Of a stretch of DNA of 64,000 nt, positions 27,401 through 39,376 are shown in pieces. Where the stretch lies: assembly GCA_004794655.1 (NCBI GenBank), contig SMMW01000568.1:2407001-2471000 (forward strand), written 5' to 3'. Made by a program: the position numbers and the translations under genes. Below the pieces are notes generated by a model. It was not told where the DNA came from. It saw nothing but the letters and a program-made list of their open reading frames with translations, and searched no databases. The DNA comes from Marisa cornuarietis (lineage: Eukaryota; Mollusca; Gastropoda; Architaenioglossa; Ampullariidae). The stretch's first letter is position 1; every line of letters begins with the position of its first letter.

Positions 27401-27517
27401 AATTCACCATAGCAACCAATGCCACGCTGAGATTGGCTCGTAGACAGTAGACGTTGAAGAAACCCAGGAAGGCCAAGAACGTGAGAACATAGCGGGCTGG
27501 TATATAGCAACGCCCTT
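20762..27517 (-). CDS. SLC17 sialin/VGLUT-like transporter B (start exon not found)
   Basis: Paralogue of transporter A with the same exon phases. Exons on the complement: 27517-27321, 26916-26683, 26210-26123, 25881-25786, 25278-25157, 24675-24523, 24237-24105, 23823-23668, 23504-23419, 20980-20762; 1484 bp, all in frame. Family marks: [74 protein letters not shown] (Lys where A and C have Arg). The tail is short and lacks the heptad array of A. The first recognised exon enters in phase 1, so a short start exon with a phase-1 donor is missing. Intron 1 holds an antisense retrotransposon at 27,870-29,182. The only ATGGAG followed by a phase-1 donor that I found (30641-30608) has an in-frame TGA. 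The last intron holds another retroelement remnant. B is nearer to A than to C in sequence. Confidence 0.88.
22205..23345 (+). mobile_element. Decayed non-LTR retrotransposon (reverse transcriptase remnant)
   Basis: Plus-strand translation gives reverse-transcriptase pieces: [51 protein letters not shown], then a C-terminal region. Stops and a deletion remove the catalytic aspartate block. The 3' end near 23,345 runs out after 'ccaataaaaaaatttc'. It lies in the last intron of SLC17-B, opposite to the host gene. It belongs to the Jockey/CR1/L2 group of non-LTR elements by motif; the exact clade is uncertain. A near-perfect inverted duplication is embedded in it. Confidence 0.8.
22799..22910. 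repeat. Inverted repeat, 41-bp arms with 30-bp loop
   Basis: Arms 22799-22839 and 22870-22910 are reverse complements with a single mismatch and would form a long hairpin. Weaker complementarity continues outward. It interrupts the retroelement reading frame. Confidence 0.95.
24328..24409. repeat. (GT)n microsatellite
   Basis: About 82 bp, interrupted once, in the SLC17-B intron between exons 24675-24523 and 24237-24105. In the transcript it reads as CA repeats. Confidence 0.97.
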
Positions 27518-27869
27518 CTGGGGACAAAACATTTAAATGATCTCACGCGTCTTTCCGATAGAAGACAGCCTATGCCTGATCTTAATCAACATCCATGTCT
27601 TAGATTACATCTACTAAAAGAGTTTTCATTTGAGCTTTTACATCGATAGTCTGTGCTCAATTCCCATGTCCATTCGCCTATATATATATATATACTGTCT
27701 GATTTGATATAAGGTCCATCTGATGTTGATCTTAGACAATGTGTGCCAATTGTTTAATCTCAGAAAACGTCTTAGACAATTCCGTCCCAGCTAAACAAAA
27801 AGGAAAAACAAACCCCTACAGGATGAGGAGGTGGCGGGGAGTGATGGTAATGATGACAGGGACAAGATG

Positions 27870-29182
27870 TCAACTCTGGCAACTTAGTGCTGTTAGTATT
27901 ACTCGATCTGAGTAGTGCATTTGACACCATCAACCACCGCCTGCTGCTCCAGAGACTGTCGTCAGAGGCTGGTATCCAGGGCGCTGCGCTGCAGTGGATT
28001 GACTCCTATCTTGCCGAGAGATCTCAGAGAGTGATTGTCGGCTCTGCAAGCTCTGAGGCAGTTCCTCTGGTGTGTGGCGTACCACAGGGATCCGTTCTGG
28101 GTCCATTATTATTTTCTGTATATACTTCACAGCTTGGACAGGTAATCGAACGCTTTCAGACGGGACGACAGTTCTTTGCGGACGATACACAGATTCTAAA
28201 CAGTTTTCCCCCCGACCCAGCAGTGGCTAGGAATGCTCTTCAACGACTTGAATCTTGTTGTGTTGCGGTGAAGGCCTGGATGACCAGAAATCGTCTTAAA
28301 CTCAACGACGACAAGACAGAAGCGTTACTGTGCGGCCCCAAGGCCAGACGGGAACAGATCGACATTAGTGCCGTGCAGGTCGGTGACGCCTCCATAGCCT
28401 TTGCTGACTGTGTACGGGACCTCGGGCTGTTTATTGATGCAGAGCTCTCCATGTGTAATCATGTTAGTTCTGTTGTGGCAAAATCCTACTACTTTTTGAG
28501 GACTTTAGGTAGACTACGGCCCATGCTGACTCAAGCTGCTGCCAACTCAATTGCTGTGGCTACCATCATATCAAGATTAGACTACTGTAAAACTGCATTG
28601 TGGGGTATACCTGCTACGCAGTTGGATCGACTCCAAAGAGTTCAAAACACAGCCGCCAGGATTGTCACCCGTGCAAAGTCGTCCACTGAGCACATCACGC
28701 ATATCCTACAGAGCCTACACTGGCTCCCAGTGAAAAAGCGCATTGATCACAAAGTGCTTTCGATTGCACAGTCCTGCATGTTTAAAACTGCTCCTGACTA
28801 TGTACAAGAGGTAGTTCCTCCTTACCAGCCGTCACGTGGTCTGCGCTCTGGCTCCCAGTCACGCTTCTGTCTCCCTGCAGTGGAAGACACAAACAAGAAG
28901 CGCACTGGAGCCAGGGCCTTCAGAAACGCGGCACCTAAACTGTGGAATGCTTTGCCATCGTCATTGTCCACCATCACCTCACCAACCACGTTTCGAAAAA
29001 GACTGAAGACCCATCTGTTTATTTAAGACGGACTTAAACTTAAACAACCAAGCAACACTTGTGTCTTTATTTTTTACTTTCCTGGTGTTTATCTGTTTAT
29101 TTACTTTTTCTTTTTGCTGCGCAATGAGCATTCTTCCGAATGGATACCTGCGCATTACAAATGGACATCATCATCATCATCA
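27870..29182 (+). mobile_element. 5'-truncated non-LTR retrotransposon with open RT frame, (ATC)n tail
   Basis: An uninterrupted frame, 27887-29026 (379 codons), encodes reverse-transcriptase palm and thumb: [33 protein letters not shown] (catalytic Asp pair present), [34 protein letters not shown], and a terminal KLWNALPSSLS block. The endonuclease and RT amino end are missing, so it is dead on arrival. The 3' end has an ATC microsatellite (about 29,163-29,181). It lies in SLC17-B intron 1, antisense to that gene. The open frame and tail suggest a fairly recent insertion. Family: L2/CR1-like, distinct from the element at 40,708. Confidence 0.88.
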
Positions 29183-32100
29183 AGATTGCCGACGATTACG
29201 AGGATGAAGTGAATGTCATTAACATAATTAATGATGGACTGAGAGTCAGAGGTATATTATCTATCATCACTGACAGTCTACATCAGCCATAATTCCCATC
29301 AACAGCGCCACACATAACAGACATTGACGTGGTAAACAGAAACTGATAAAATTAATGCCTTACGGGGAATAACTCAATCAATACCTTCGTGAGATCCTGA
29401 TTTATGGCCCTTGATGTCTGAGCCTGCTAATAAGTAGTGTCGTTCGTCGCCACTCCATTTGTCAGGTTTCCCCATATTGTTCGAAATTAGATCAAGAATA
29501 TCTGATCAGACAAATTAAATTCACAATCATTATATAAAGTCATGGGGACAGAAATATGACCTTTCTGCTTTATTATTTGTTGCCAATAAAATAAAGGGTG
29601 AAATTTTTTTTATTACAGATACATTTCAAAGGAAACGATAAATTAACTAAAAATTGCTCCACAGCTAACGTTGTAGTTAAAGAAAGAGGGCAAAATCATG
29701 CACACATGAACACAAATTCTAAAGTGGGCTGGTATTAATTGACAACACACGCGCGCATGCACTCACATATGCAAACAAGCACACTCAGACAACGTGCACG
29801 TAAAACATCACTGAAGAGAAGGTGAAGAAAAAAAAATAAAGGGACGAGTGGAAAAGGATGAAAATGCGCAGGATGAAGCAGAAGAAACTACGTTTTCACG
29901 CAGTGGGTTGCTGTCACAATACACACCTACCAAAATGATGCTGCGCAAACTGCTGATAACCAGCCCCATGTGCTCGAATGGTCTCTTATCAGATAATTTG
30001 AACTCTGCATGCTGTCCTTAAGGTCAGCAAATAAGGTCACCAAATGAGGACGCCTTGCCCTGTTATGTTCTCCACCATCTCGGCAGCACCCGTATACACC
30101 ACTAACTGGGAAATGTGTGAGGGGCAGCGCAGAAGAGCAGTCAGTTGCACGTGAGGCGGCGCATTTATGCTTTAGATTTCCACCTTCTATAGCTGTAGCC
30201 TGTGTTTCTTATCTCAACAATTTTAATCCTATTTTTTCAGAAGGTAATCAACCTTCTATATTGAAAGTAAGATGCGTGTGAAAATTAAATACATGTAGGC
30301 TTTCTTGATATGGAGTAACATGATGCTAACACGATAACGTATATGTTAGCTTTCTTAACGTATTACTATTATACTGTTATACCGTTATGTCGCTGTTTAT
30401 CACCTGACGTGTGTGCTAAAGTCAAGTGCACCATAACAGTTACTAACAGTTACGCAAGCACTAGTGAAACAGAAAACACCACGAACTAACGTTATTACAA
30501 AAGCGTTACGGCTTATTTTTTAAATTATTATTCAGTATGAAGGTTACTCCACATGAATTACGACAGCAACATAAACGCCAAAAGCAGGACAAGACTGAGG
30601 ACTTTACCTCAGCTGGCAGCTGTTTGTGAATCCAGCTCCATCTTGTTAGATCGATGAGGGGAATGATAAACATGTCGACAAGGAAAATATTATAGTTAGG
30701 TCATCAAGAGCACGTATTGTTTCTATAGTTGATTATGCTTGCAACAGCCGGCTATGGATGACAAGCTTCACAGTAGCAAATATAATGTACAAGCGTTGCT
30801 TTGCCCTACGTTATCTCCATTTATCGACATTTCCTGCTGAGGTCTCTGACTCACAAGCTTCACAACACCTGTGAAGTGTGAAAAGAAGACTGCTGCAGAC
30901 TAATACTCTAACAACGTCGAGAAAATGGCATGACACAAAAGTTTTTTTTTTTTAAATCAAGTCTGCGCCACTGCCTACTATTCTTTCTTATTAATATTCT
31001 TACTATTCTTTCTTTGATCCTTCAGATTGTGTGCGTTTATTTATTTAAATCACCGTTGCGCTCTAGTTTACTGAACTTCACCTACAGTGTCATGCTCTTC
31101 TGCAAACATAACATATTCAAAGTTCTTGGTGACTAGTGATCGACCATTTACTGCTCATAATACTCAAAATCATGTAAGACACAAAAGAAGAAAATTGTTT
31201 CAAACATTGTAATAATAGTGTTTGAAAATATGTAGTCTGCATGGTTTAGAAGCATACATGTTTACACATGATTGACATAACACTAAAATGTCTTTAAATT
31301 GATGTGTTTACTATATAGTAACTTGATTTAATATTCCAGTTTTGAGACTTGAAACAAATGAGTTTTTTTAACTATTACCTCTGGATGCCACGCAAGTGTC
31401 TCCTAATATTAAATCACAACTATCACCCCAAAACAAACTATTTTAATTCCTGTGTGATTCAGCGTTAGATAAAGGCAAGGAAGAAGTGCCATGGAAAGCA
31501 TCTACCATCACTCATCTGCAATGTAGAAAGCTGAACTCTATATATCAAAGCTGCTCATGTATTTTATGTAATCTATTGACTGAGTGTAAGAAATGTCAGT
31601 TTTCTCATCCTCCTTTGAGATATTTGTCATTGCCATTTACCACACACACACACATGTCCATGCTAATACATACCACCACAGATATCTGTCACCACACTTT
31701 TTGAGATTTCTGTCCTTGTGTCCATCATACACACCCCCACCCTTTATATATGTGTGTGTTTTCCAATGGCAGTTAATCACTTTATATATATGTGTGTGTG
31801 CATGTATGCATGTATATATATATATATGTGTGTGCATGTCTGCATCTGTATGCCTATGTGTGCATGTCATCATATATGCCTGATCACATCTTACCACAAC
31901 ATGTTCACAAATGTCACAGAGTGAAAGGACTAAACAAAACCTGATGAGATCTAGGTTAGTGCAATAAATATAATATACAATATATTGTAGGCTTTGCATT
32001 TGCACTAACCTAGCTACTTTTCATCTCGTCGTGATAATATACCTGACATCCACTGATGCACATCATGCTGTGAAGACAACTAATATGCTCCCTGTTACAG

Positions 32101-33700
32101 AACATATATTTTGGCTTACACAGAGAACACAATCTATGCATGAAACAGAAATATAATTAAGCAGCAGATGTGTCAAATGAACACTACCAGCACATGTAAA
32201 AATGAGCATTAGAGCTCCATGATAGGATCACCATACAGCTTTCCTTCTTGTGAATGGTTTCACTCATGAACCGTAGAAAGACCACTCACACCTTATTTAT
32301 GATGAATGTTTTATAAGTACCTAGTTGTTACTGCGAACAAGACAGATTTACTAAAACTTTATTTAGTATTTATGGTATTCCTTTAAAGGATACAATTGTA
32401 TCCTAAAGAACATCTATAAGGCAACAGCATACTTAAATTTTGCACATACCAGCTCCTGCAAAATAAGTTAGAAGGCACATATAAAAAAGCCATAAAGAAA
32501 TATGATACATGCCCGCTGAGAATGTTAACTTGTAATGAGCTCTCTGAAAATAAAGCAATAAGAAAATCTAGTACACAAGAAGCATGTGAAAGTACCATTT
32601 CTGCATGATACAGAGCCAAACTGTAATAAAATGGTGTAAGTTTATATTTACTTATCTATTTTACCTAAAGTTAGAAGAGATGTATTTAAAAAAAACCAAT
32701 TGTTCTTCATTAGAAAAAACCCCACCTTTATAAGTTTATTTTATAGCAATGGGACATGCATTAACTACCCCAACAAAAAAAGAAGCAAGACTACTGCATA
32801 TATGATCATAAAAATGATTACAAATAGCCACTACCAGGATAGTGAGACCAACAACAAAGCAAAAAACCCACGGTATTTTGACTGCCCATTTTGGTTGTGA
32901 TATAAACAAAAATTCAAAATGTCGCAATGGTCAATGGGATCATGATAACAAAGGGACAGCCTTTCTTTTCTTTCAAATACTAAGTTTGTTTAGTTTTTCC
33001 AGAAAAATTTGATGAAGGAGAACTTGGATTTCTCAACAATAATACTGATAATGCCAAATGTGTTATGAAAAAAAAATGCACAAACGTCATAAAGGGGCGT
33101 AAACAGCAAAATTGTAGACTATGTGTTCTATCCGTTGCTACATTTTATTAGATGAAAATTTTATCTAAAGCTTTAATGTCACTTGCGCAGTTGAATCTCT
33201 AGTTCTGGGATCTAACTTTGAGTTGGCTGATATTGTATCCACATATCGTTTGTTCGAATCGAAGTCGAGGTGTAACGTTTCGTAAAATACTTACGTAAGC
33301 GCCTTATGTCTGCGAAAATAATTCAAAACAGACCCTTAGCCATCAGCACTTATTGACCTAACCCTTTGAATGGCATGGATTAATATATCCTTAGTGATAA
33401 ATAGTTAAGATTTACACTTACCAACGTTTTAAAAGAAAGAATATTTTGGAGCCATTGACACTCAGAGCAGACGAAATTTGCAAAAGGATAGCGTGAAATG
33501 CAGGGGACATCACTACAGTGAAATGTTTGTAGCTTCACGGTAGCTTCCCTTATCCGCCTTAGTTATACAGCTGGCAGTTAACTAGTAAAAAATAAAAAAA
33601 TGGATTTAAAATAATAATAAAATATAATGTCAAACAAAATAAAATCTAAGGCATAAAAGGGATAGTAATTACTACTCTATTGCTGTGAAATACTGATATT
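29183..33700. other. 5' flank of SLC17-B, no confirmed exon
   Basis: The start exon and promoter of SLC17-B should lie here or within 27.5-27.9 kb. I tested ATG codons followed by splice donors on the minus strand. The candidate 30641-30608 has the expected phase but an in-frame TGA at codon 11; the candidate at 29969-29931 ends in phase 0 and does not fit. Otherwise I see AT-rich sequence and short TG/TA runs around 31,740-31,830, and no gene. Confidence 0.45.
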
Positions 33701-33719
33701 CGGTCTGAATTCGGCAATG

Positions 33720-34330
33720 TTATCACATCCCATGTCAGAAACTGTAACTCATCCGCCTTTGTTTTTTTGTGGTTTTTTTTTCGACGTGTCGGAGAATGAT
33801 GTCACGAGCATCGTTCTCTTATCTAGACTCACCACGTGTATACTTGACACAATCCCGATCAACTATATGTTTGAGTGTATTAACATTTTCTTTGCGTCTA
33901 TGACCCACATAATCAAAGTTTGACATTATGCGTGTTCACTATACCATTCCTACTTCCCTTGATTCAAATTTCTTGAAAAATTATCATCCAGATTGTCCCT
34001 TTTCTCGAAAGTGCTAAAAAAGGGTTTCCCTGAATCAACTTTTATCTTGTGTCTGTGAATGTCATTCATTAGTCTCAATCTGAGCACAGAGCAAAAACGG
34101 CCTTCGTGAAGGTTATAAATGACATTCTGTGTTCTCTGGGTAAAAGGCAGATGATGCTCACCTTGTTAGATCAGTCAGCAACCTATGACACGATTGATAG
34201 TCCAGTTTGTTGAGCCGCTTCTCTGCTTTTTATGGTATTTGGGGTTCTGCTCTAGCGTCTTACGTTTTGACTAGGATCCAGGTCGTACAAGTGCATGGAC
34301 TGCACTCTGGAGTTACGGATATCAGCCATT
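33720..34330 (+). mobile_element. Highly decayed non-LTR reverse-transcriptase remnant
   Basis: Plus-strand frames carry VSENDVTSIVLLSRLTTC, then FVKVINDIL and MLTLLDQSATYDTID. These align in order with the amino half of L2-like reverse transcriptases (compare [14 protein letters not shown] at 42 kb), but with stops and frameshifts. It lies between SLC17-C and SLC17-B. Confidence 0.7.
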
Positions 34331-34895
34331 TGAATCGAATAAAATTATCATTAGATAAAGATATGGCAAGTAGGTATCGGCAGAACAGTCGATAGTTTCT
34401 CACATGATTAGTGTGTGTGTATATATATATATATGTACTCACCCATTTAGTGTCATGCACTATAGAAAAAGAAAGACGAATCTGAAAGTATCTCTAGGAG
34501 AGCTTGATTCATCATCCCTTACGTGCAGTATTCACGAACATTGCGTAAACTTATTCCGTGCTACATTCACTCGCATTCACATCACAAATAAAAGATGGTG
34601 CATGGAGCTCATTGTATGAGTAGCAATCACGTGGCGTAAAACAAACAGCAGACATACTGAAATCGCAGCGATCGTGTGTATTTGTTCAGTGCATTTGATA
34701 AATATAATTATCATTGAATCAAATATGCGCGTATATTTAAAGGATGCTTCCAACAAGAAAACAAGAATCAAGCTGACGGATCTTCTCTTGCTTATGAAGA
34801 AGTTACAACGAAGATATAATTCTTTCTACTCGTTGCACAAGCTAATTAACACTCATCAAAGATGCGGATCCAGCGTTACTATTATACTCAGATAC

Positions 34896-37222
34896 TCAAA
34901 CTAGGACTGAAGCTTGCTGGGATAGTGACACCACTTCCAATGACTGTGTGGCGAAAGAAGCAACAGACTGAGGAGAGCGTGCCCAGGATAACTCCTCCCC
35001 TTTGGCCAGGACGCAGAAGACCGCGGCTCCCGCCAGGTACAAAGCTGCCGTCAGGTAGAAGAAGACTCGCCACTGTGCAAACGTTTGCTGTCCAATGGGA
35101 AAATTTTTACAAACTAAAACTTAAAGCTAAGAGGCAAAACAATAAAATAATAATAAGACATGGAATCTGAGACAAGAAAGGTCAAGTGAAAGTTGTAAGT
35201 ACTTAATTAATATTTAAATACTTATTGGAATGATGTTACGCATACATATAAGTAATCTGATAATATTTCAGGTGGAAAACTACATGACTACAATATGTAA
35301 ACATGCTCTACAATCTGAAAATGGTGTAACACTGACACAGTCGATCGCACTGTAATGAAGTTATTAGTATATTAGCAATGTAAACCCCATCGCGATTTTG
35401 TCTCAGTGGTGAGTATCGTAATACATACTACTCTTGATTTCTTAATTAATTAAAGATGCCAGTCATCAAATAGTGGTTATTTACATTGTTGTTGGTCAAA
35501 ACACCCAGAACTGCTGGTCCCACAAATCCGGGAATGGTGCCCACCATGTTTGTGATACCTAGGAGCGTACCTGTAAAACGGGTAAATCGTATGTTCACAC
35601 TCACTGAATCTCACTGAAGATTGAAAAATTGAGGTGCTGTCCTATCTAGACATGCAAATCTATCAACACTAGTGAGGCAGATTAGCAGATAAAAAGGAGA
35701 GCCATGACCTGCAAACCTGGGAGCAATGTCCAGGTGGTTGACGTTAAAGCCAGCCATAGCGAAGCCACTGAACCCTAAGGACAGCGTCAGCAGCACGACA
35801 GCTATCGCCGCGTCACAGCCACTGAAGCCAGCGGCCAGCATGAGGCATGCCGGGAGCACCTGACCTGCTTGCCGGCAACCAGACCTTTGCTTTTCGTCAA
35901 ATATACCATGGACATCTTGTTCAATGTATACACGTAAGCTACATTCATCGTCTAACTCATTATCTGGCCATCGCAGTTCCGGAATATGATTTATGCGAAA
36001 GGTGACTGATATCAGCTATGTAGGAACAGGACAAGCCCTAAAAAAACTGAAAGAATTCCTCAATATATATATATATTGTTCTCGGTTTTTTCAAAAGACA
36101 GTCACAAGGACAGTTTTATCGATAATTTACATCAAAATATCGAGATTTTGGCTTGGATGGATGATTTTCTGTGCTGTCTGCATAAACCGAAAGCGTATTT
36201 TAGGAGCATCGGCATACCTAGAGTGTTCATCAGTTTCCGCGAAGCAAGTGTTGACAGGTATCTCCTGCTGCGAATGCAGTCTGCGACGTAGCTAATGAAC
36301 ATTTGTGTCACCAGCATGACGAGATGGGGCAGAGCGGACAGAAGGCCGTTCTACGACAATATGGCGACAGCTTACGTGCGACACACATCCCGTAATATAC
36401 TCTTAAGATGAAATAAATTGTCTACAAATACAGAATGCTTTTTCGCCTTATTATATATCAAAGTTAAACACTCAAAACAATTCATAATTAAGAAAGGATT
36501 CGAGACAAGCTAATTCGAATGACGATGGAAAAGTAATTAACTAACTTTAATAACTTTAGTTGTACATCTTGGTTTTCAAAACTGAAATTTCTAGCATTCA
36601 AATTCACTATACAATTTACCAAGTGTACCCTTTAAAAAGTTTACATCCTTTTGTTGAAAACAGTAGATTTTATTTTCGTTTTGTAACTAATAAGCAAGTC
36701 ACTTGAAATTTATCCCGCGCAACCATCTGAAAAACTGGACGAGCAAGCTCTAGTAATCGTCGGTGAAAGTGAAGATTAGATAAATAACAAGAAGGAAACA
36801 AGAATCCGTTCTATCCGCACCTCTTGAATGTTGAAGTGGAGAACAGTCTTTAAGTAGATGGGCAAACAGGTCAGCATGCCATACAGACCCCAGTTGTTGG
36901 CGAAGTGAGCCGTCATTATTCCCCATACCTCAGGAGAAGTAATGATTCGCTTCCAAGGGGTCGGACTTCTCTGCCAGATTATAGACTTTTATTAACTTAC
37001 GCTTGGACTGCGTTTTGCTATGACAATGATAAACGTTGTGTGCGTGTGAAGAGAGAGAGAGAGAGAAAGTCTTCCTCATTACCTCTCTTTTACCACCGAT
37101 GGAACTTTCTATGTACTTTCTCTCTTCCGTCGTGATACGCGGATGTTTTGCAGGTGTGTCGTATACGAGCAGCACCCAAAACAGAAACCACACGCATCCA
37201 AAAGCACCTGAAATCCCAAATA

Positions 37223-37313
<91 letters not shown>

Positions 37314-39323
37314 GACGTCGTCGTCAACATCATTATTTCAATCATTTACAGACTTTTCGATGAAGACATTCTGATGTGCAGACTAGGCATCGATACGACA
37401 CCTACAAACTCTCAAGAATTGACTTAAGTGTTATGACTTGTAATAAAACTGTCACCAAAGTCGTTCACTGAAGAAAACCACTGACTGCTGAAAACTAGAA
37501 ACTAACATTTGCTTTGAAAATGTCGCGATACTCCAAGACCATTTTTAGCAAACCCAGCACAATTCTTAGCAAAATCAGCACAATTCTTCGTAAAATCAGC
37601 ACAACTTTTCAGTCGAGATTGTTGGTTCGTAAACTGAAATACGTTGTTTTGTCATTCTCTATTTTCATTATTGCAACAGAGAATATCGTTCTTTTCTGAA
37701 AGAGCCTGATTTCTTCCATCGTAAATTCAAGAAAGATGGTGAAATAATGCTAAAATGCTTTAGTACTGTACTTACTATCAAACCTAGCTGACTGTTGAAG
37801 GACCTTCATAGTCCTTTTACACACAACGTAGGAGACCCAAATGACTAACGTAAAGACGTACCGAAGACGTAGAAGACGGAAGGCCATCCACCAGCGAAGC
37901 CATGCTCGCACAGAACTCCCGAGATAGGCATGACAAACACAGTGCCCAGCTGGGCTCCTTTCAGACAGGCAATGACAATCAGACGTTATATTAACAAAAT
38001 TCTCACTTTGTGCTGAAAAATACACGCAGGTTCATGAGAGATAAACAAGCGTTTTTATATGACGAGAAGAGGGGAAACACCCTGGCAATGACGCGTTTTT
38101 CATTTTTTTTTTCAATTTATTTATCTTTATTCGTTTATTTTATTTATGTTTACAATTTTTTTCATTATTTATTGTATACAATTTATTTTTGTATTCTTAT
38201 TTTTCATTGCTTATTACTTCTTATTTTTAATAGTTTTGTCATATTTTTTATTTTGTTCGCAGTTCTGCTCATTCCTTTGCATGTGTTAATCTGCGAATAG
38301 TGCATGTGGATAGGTGTACATATATGTATATATCGCTAGCTCAGTACTTGTGTAATAAAAGCCGACTGACCTCCTAAGCTCGACTTGTACTTATCAGAAC
38401 AAATTTTTTGTTTAATTAGGTCTAGGAAGGAGAAACCAGGGGAGGTCTTACCCGACGAACTGAAGGTGGCCAACATGCTGCGCTCGAAGACTGGAGACCA
38501 GTGCCCCCACATGGCATGCATTGTCGGGTATGTCACACCCTGTGAATTGAAGAGACTGGTGTTGTTGATTTTACATCTGGTGCAAAGTAATAATTCTATT
38601 TCTGTAACTCTTTGTTCAATTTTCCCTCATTCTGTCATTCTTTTTTTCTTGTTTAGTATCTTTCTTGGGTTTTGCCTTTTTATTCTCTCCCCTTTTCTGT
38701 GGGACTTTCACCGTGGGCGTGTAATGTATGTGTGCATGTATAACCAGGTGTTTTACCTGAGCAACAAAGAGGTACACAGAAGGTCTTTTCTTGGTTTTTA
38801 GAAACTTCGCACTCATCACTGCGTTTGGTTATATCATTATATTTCTCCGCCACCACACCAGCTTGAAACCAATCATCACAACAATGAAAATAATGACTTA
38901 ATAGACAATGACTTGTGATGTCGTCTTCCCTACAAAGGTTTGAAAGATGGACAAGCATGTGTAAAATCAGAAGAAGAAATAAAGGAACCTGCCAATGAGA
39001 AGAAGAATTAAAGCTAATACAGGTTATAACTTTCGCCGGTCTGACCTCTGCCACCCCCTCCAGCACGCGCACGGCCACAAGGTAGGGTACCCCGGCACGA
39101 GCAGCTAGTGGCGTGAAGAGGGTCAGGACGGAGGTGCAGAGAATGCCTGTCCCAAAGAGCAACTTTCCTCCGAGTCTCTCTGCCAGCCAGCCGCCAGGCA
39201 CCTGGGTCAGAATGTACCCGTAATAGAAGGCACCCAGTATCAGGCTCTGAGAATTCTGGTCCCAGTCGAAATCACCCTGTAAAAGGATTACAGAAAAAAT
39301 GACACCTTACTAATAGCGGTACG

Positions 39324-39376
<53 letters not shown>

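Noticed and set aside
29931..29969. ATG exon MGLVISSLRSIIL as SLC17-B start
   Set aside because: The donor is in phase 0, whereas the next exon needs phase 1.
37036..37374. Open frames with poly-His, poly-Ser and poly-Met
   Set aside because: Products of the (ATC)n microsatellite in an SLC17-C intron.
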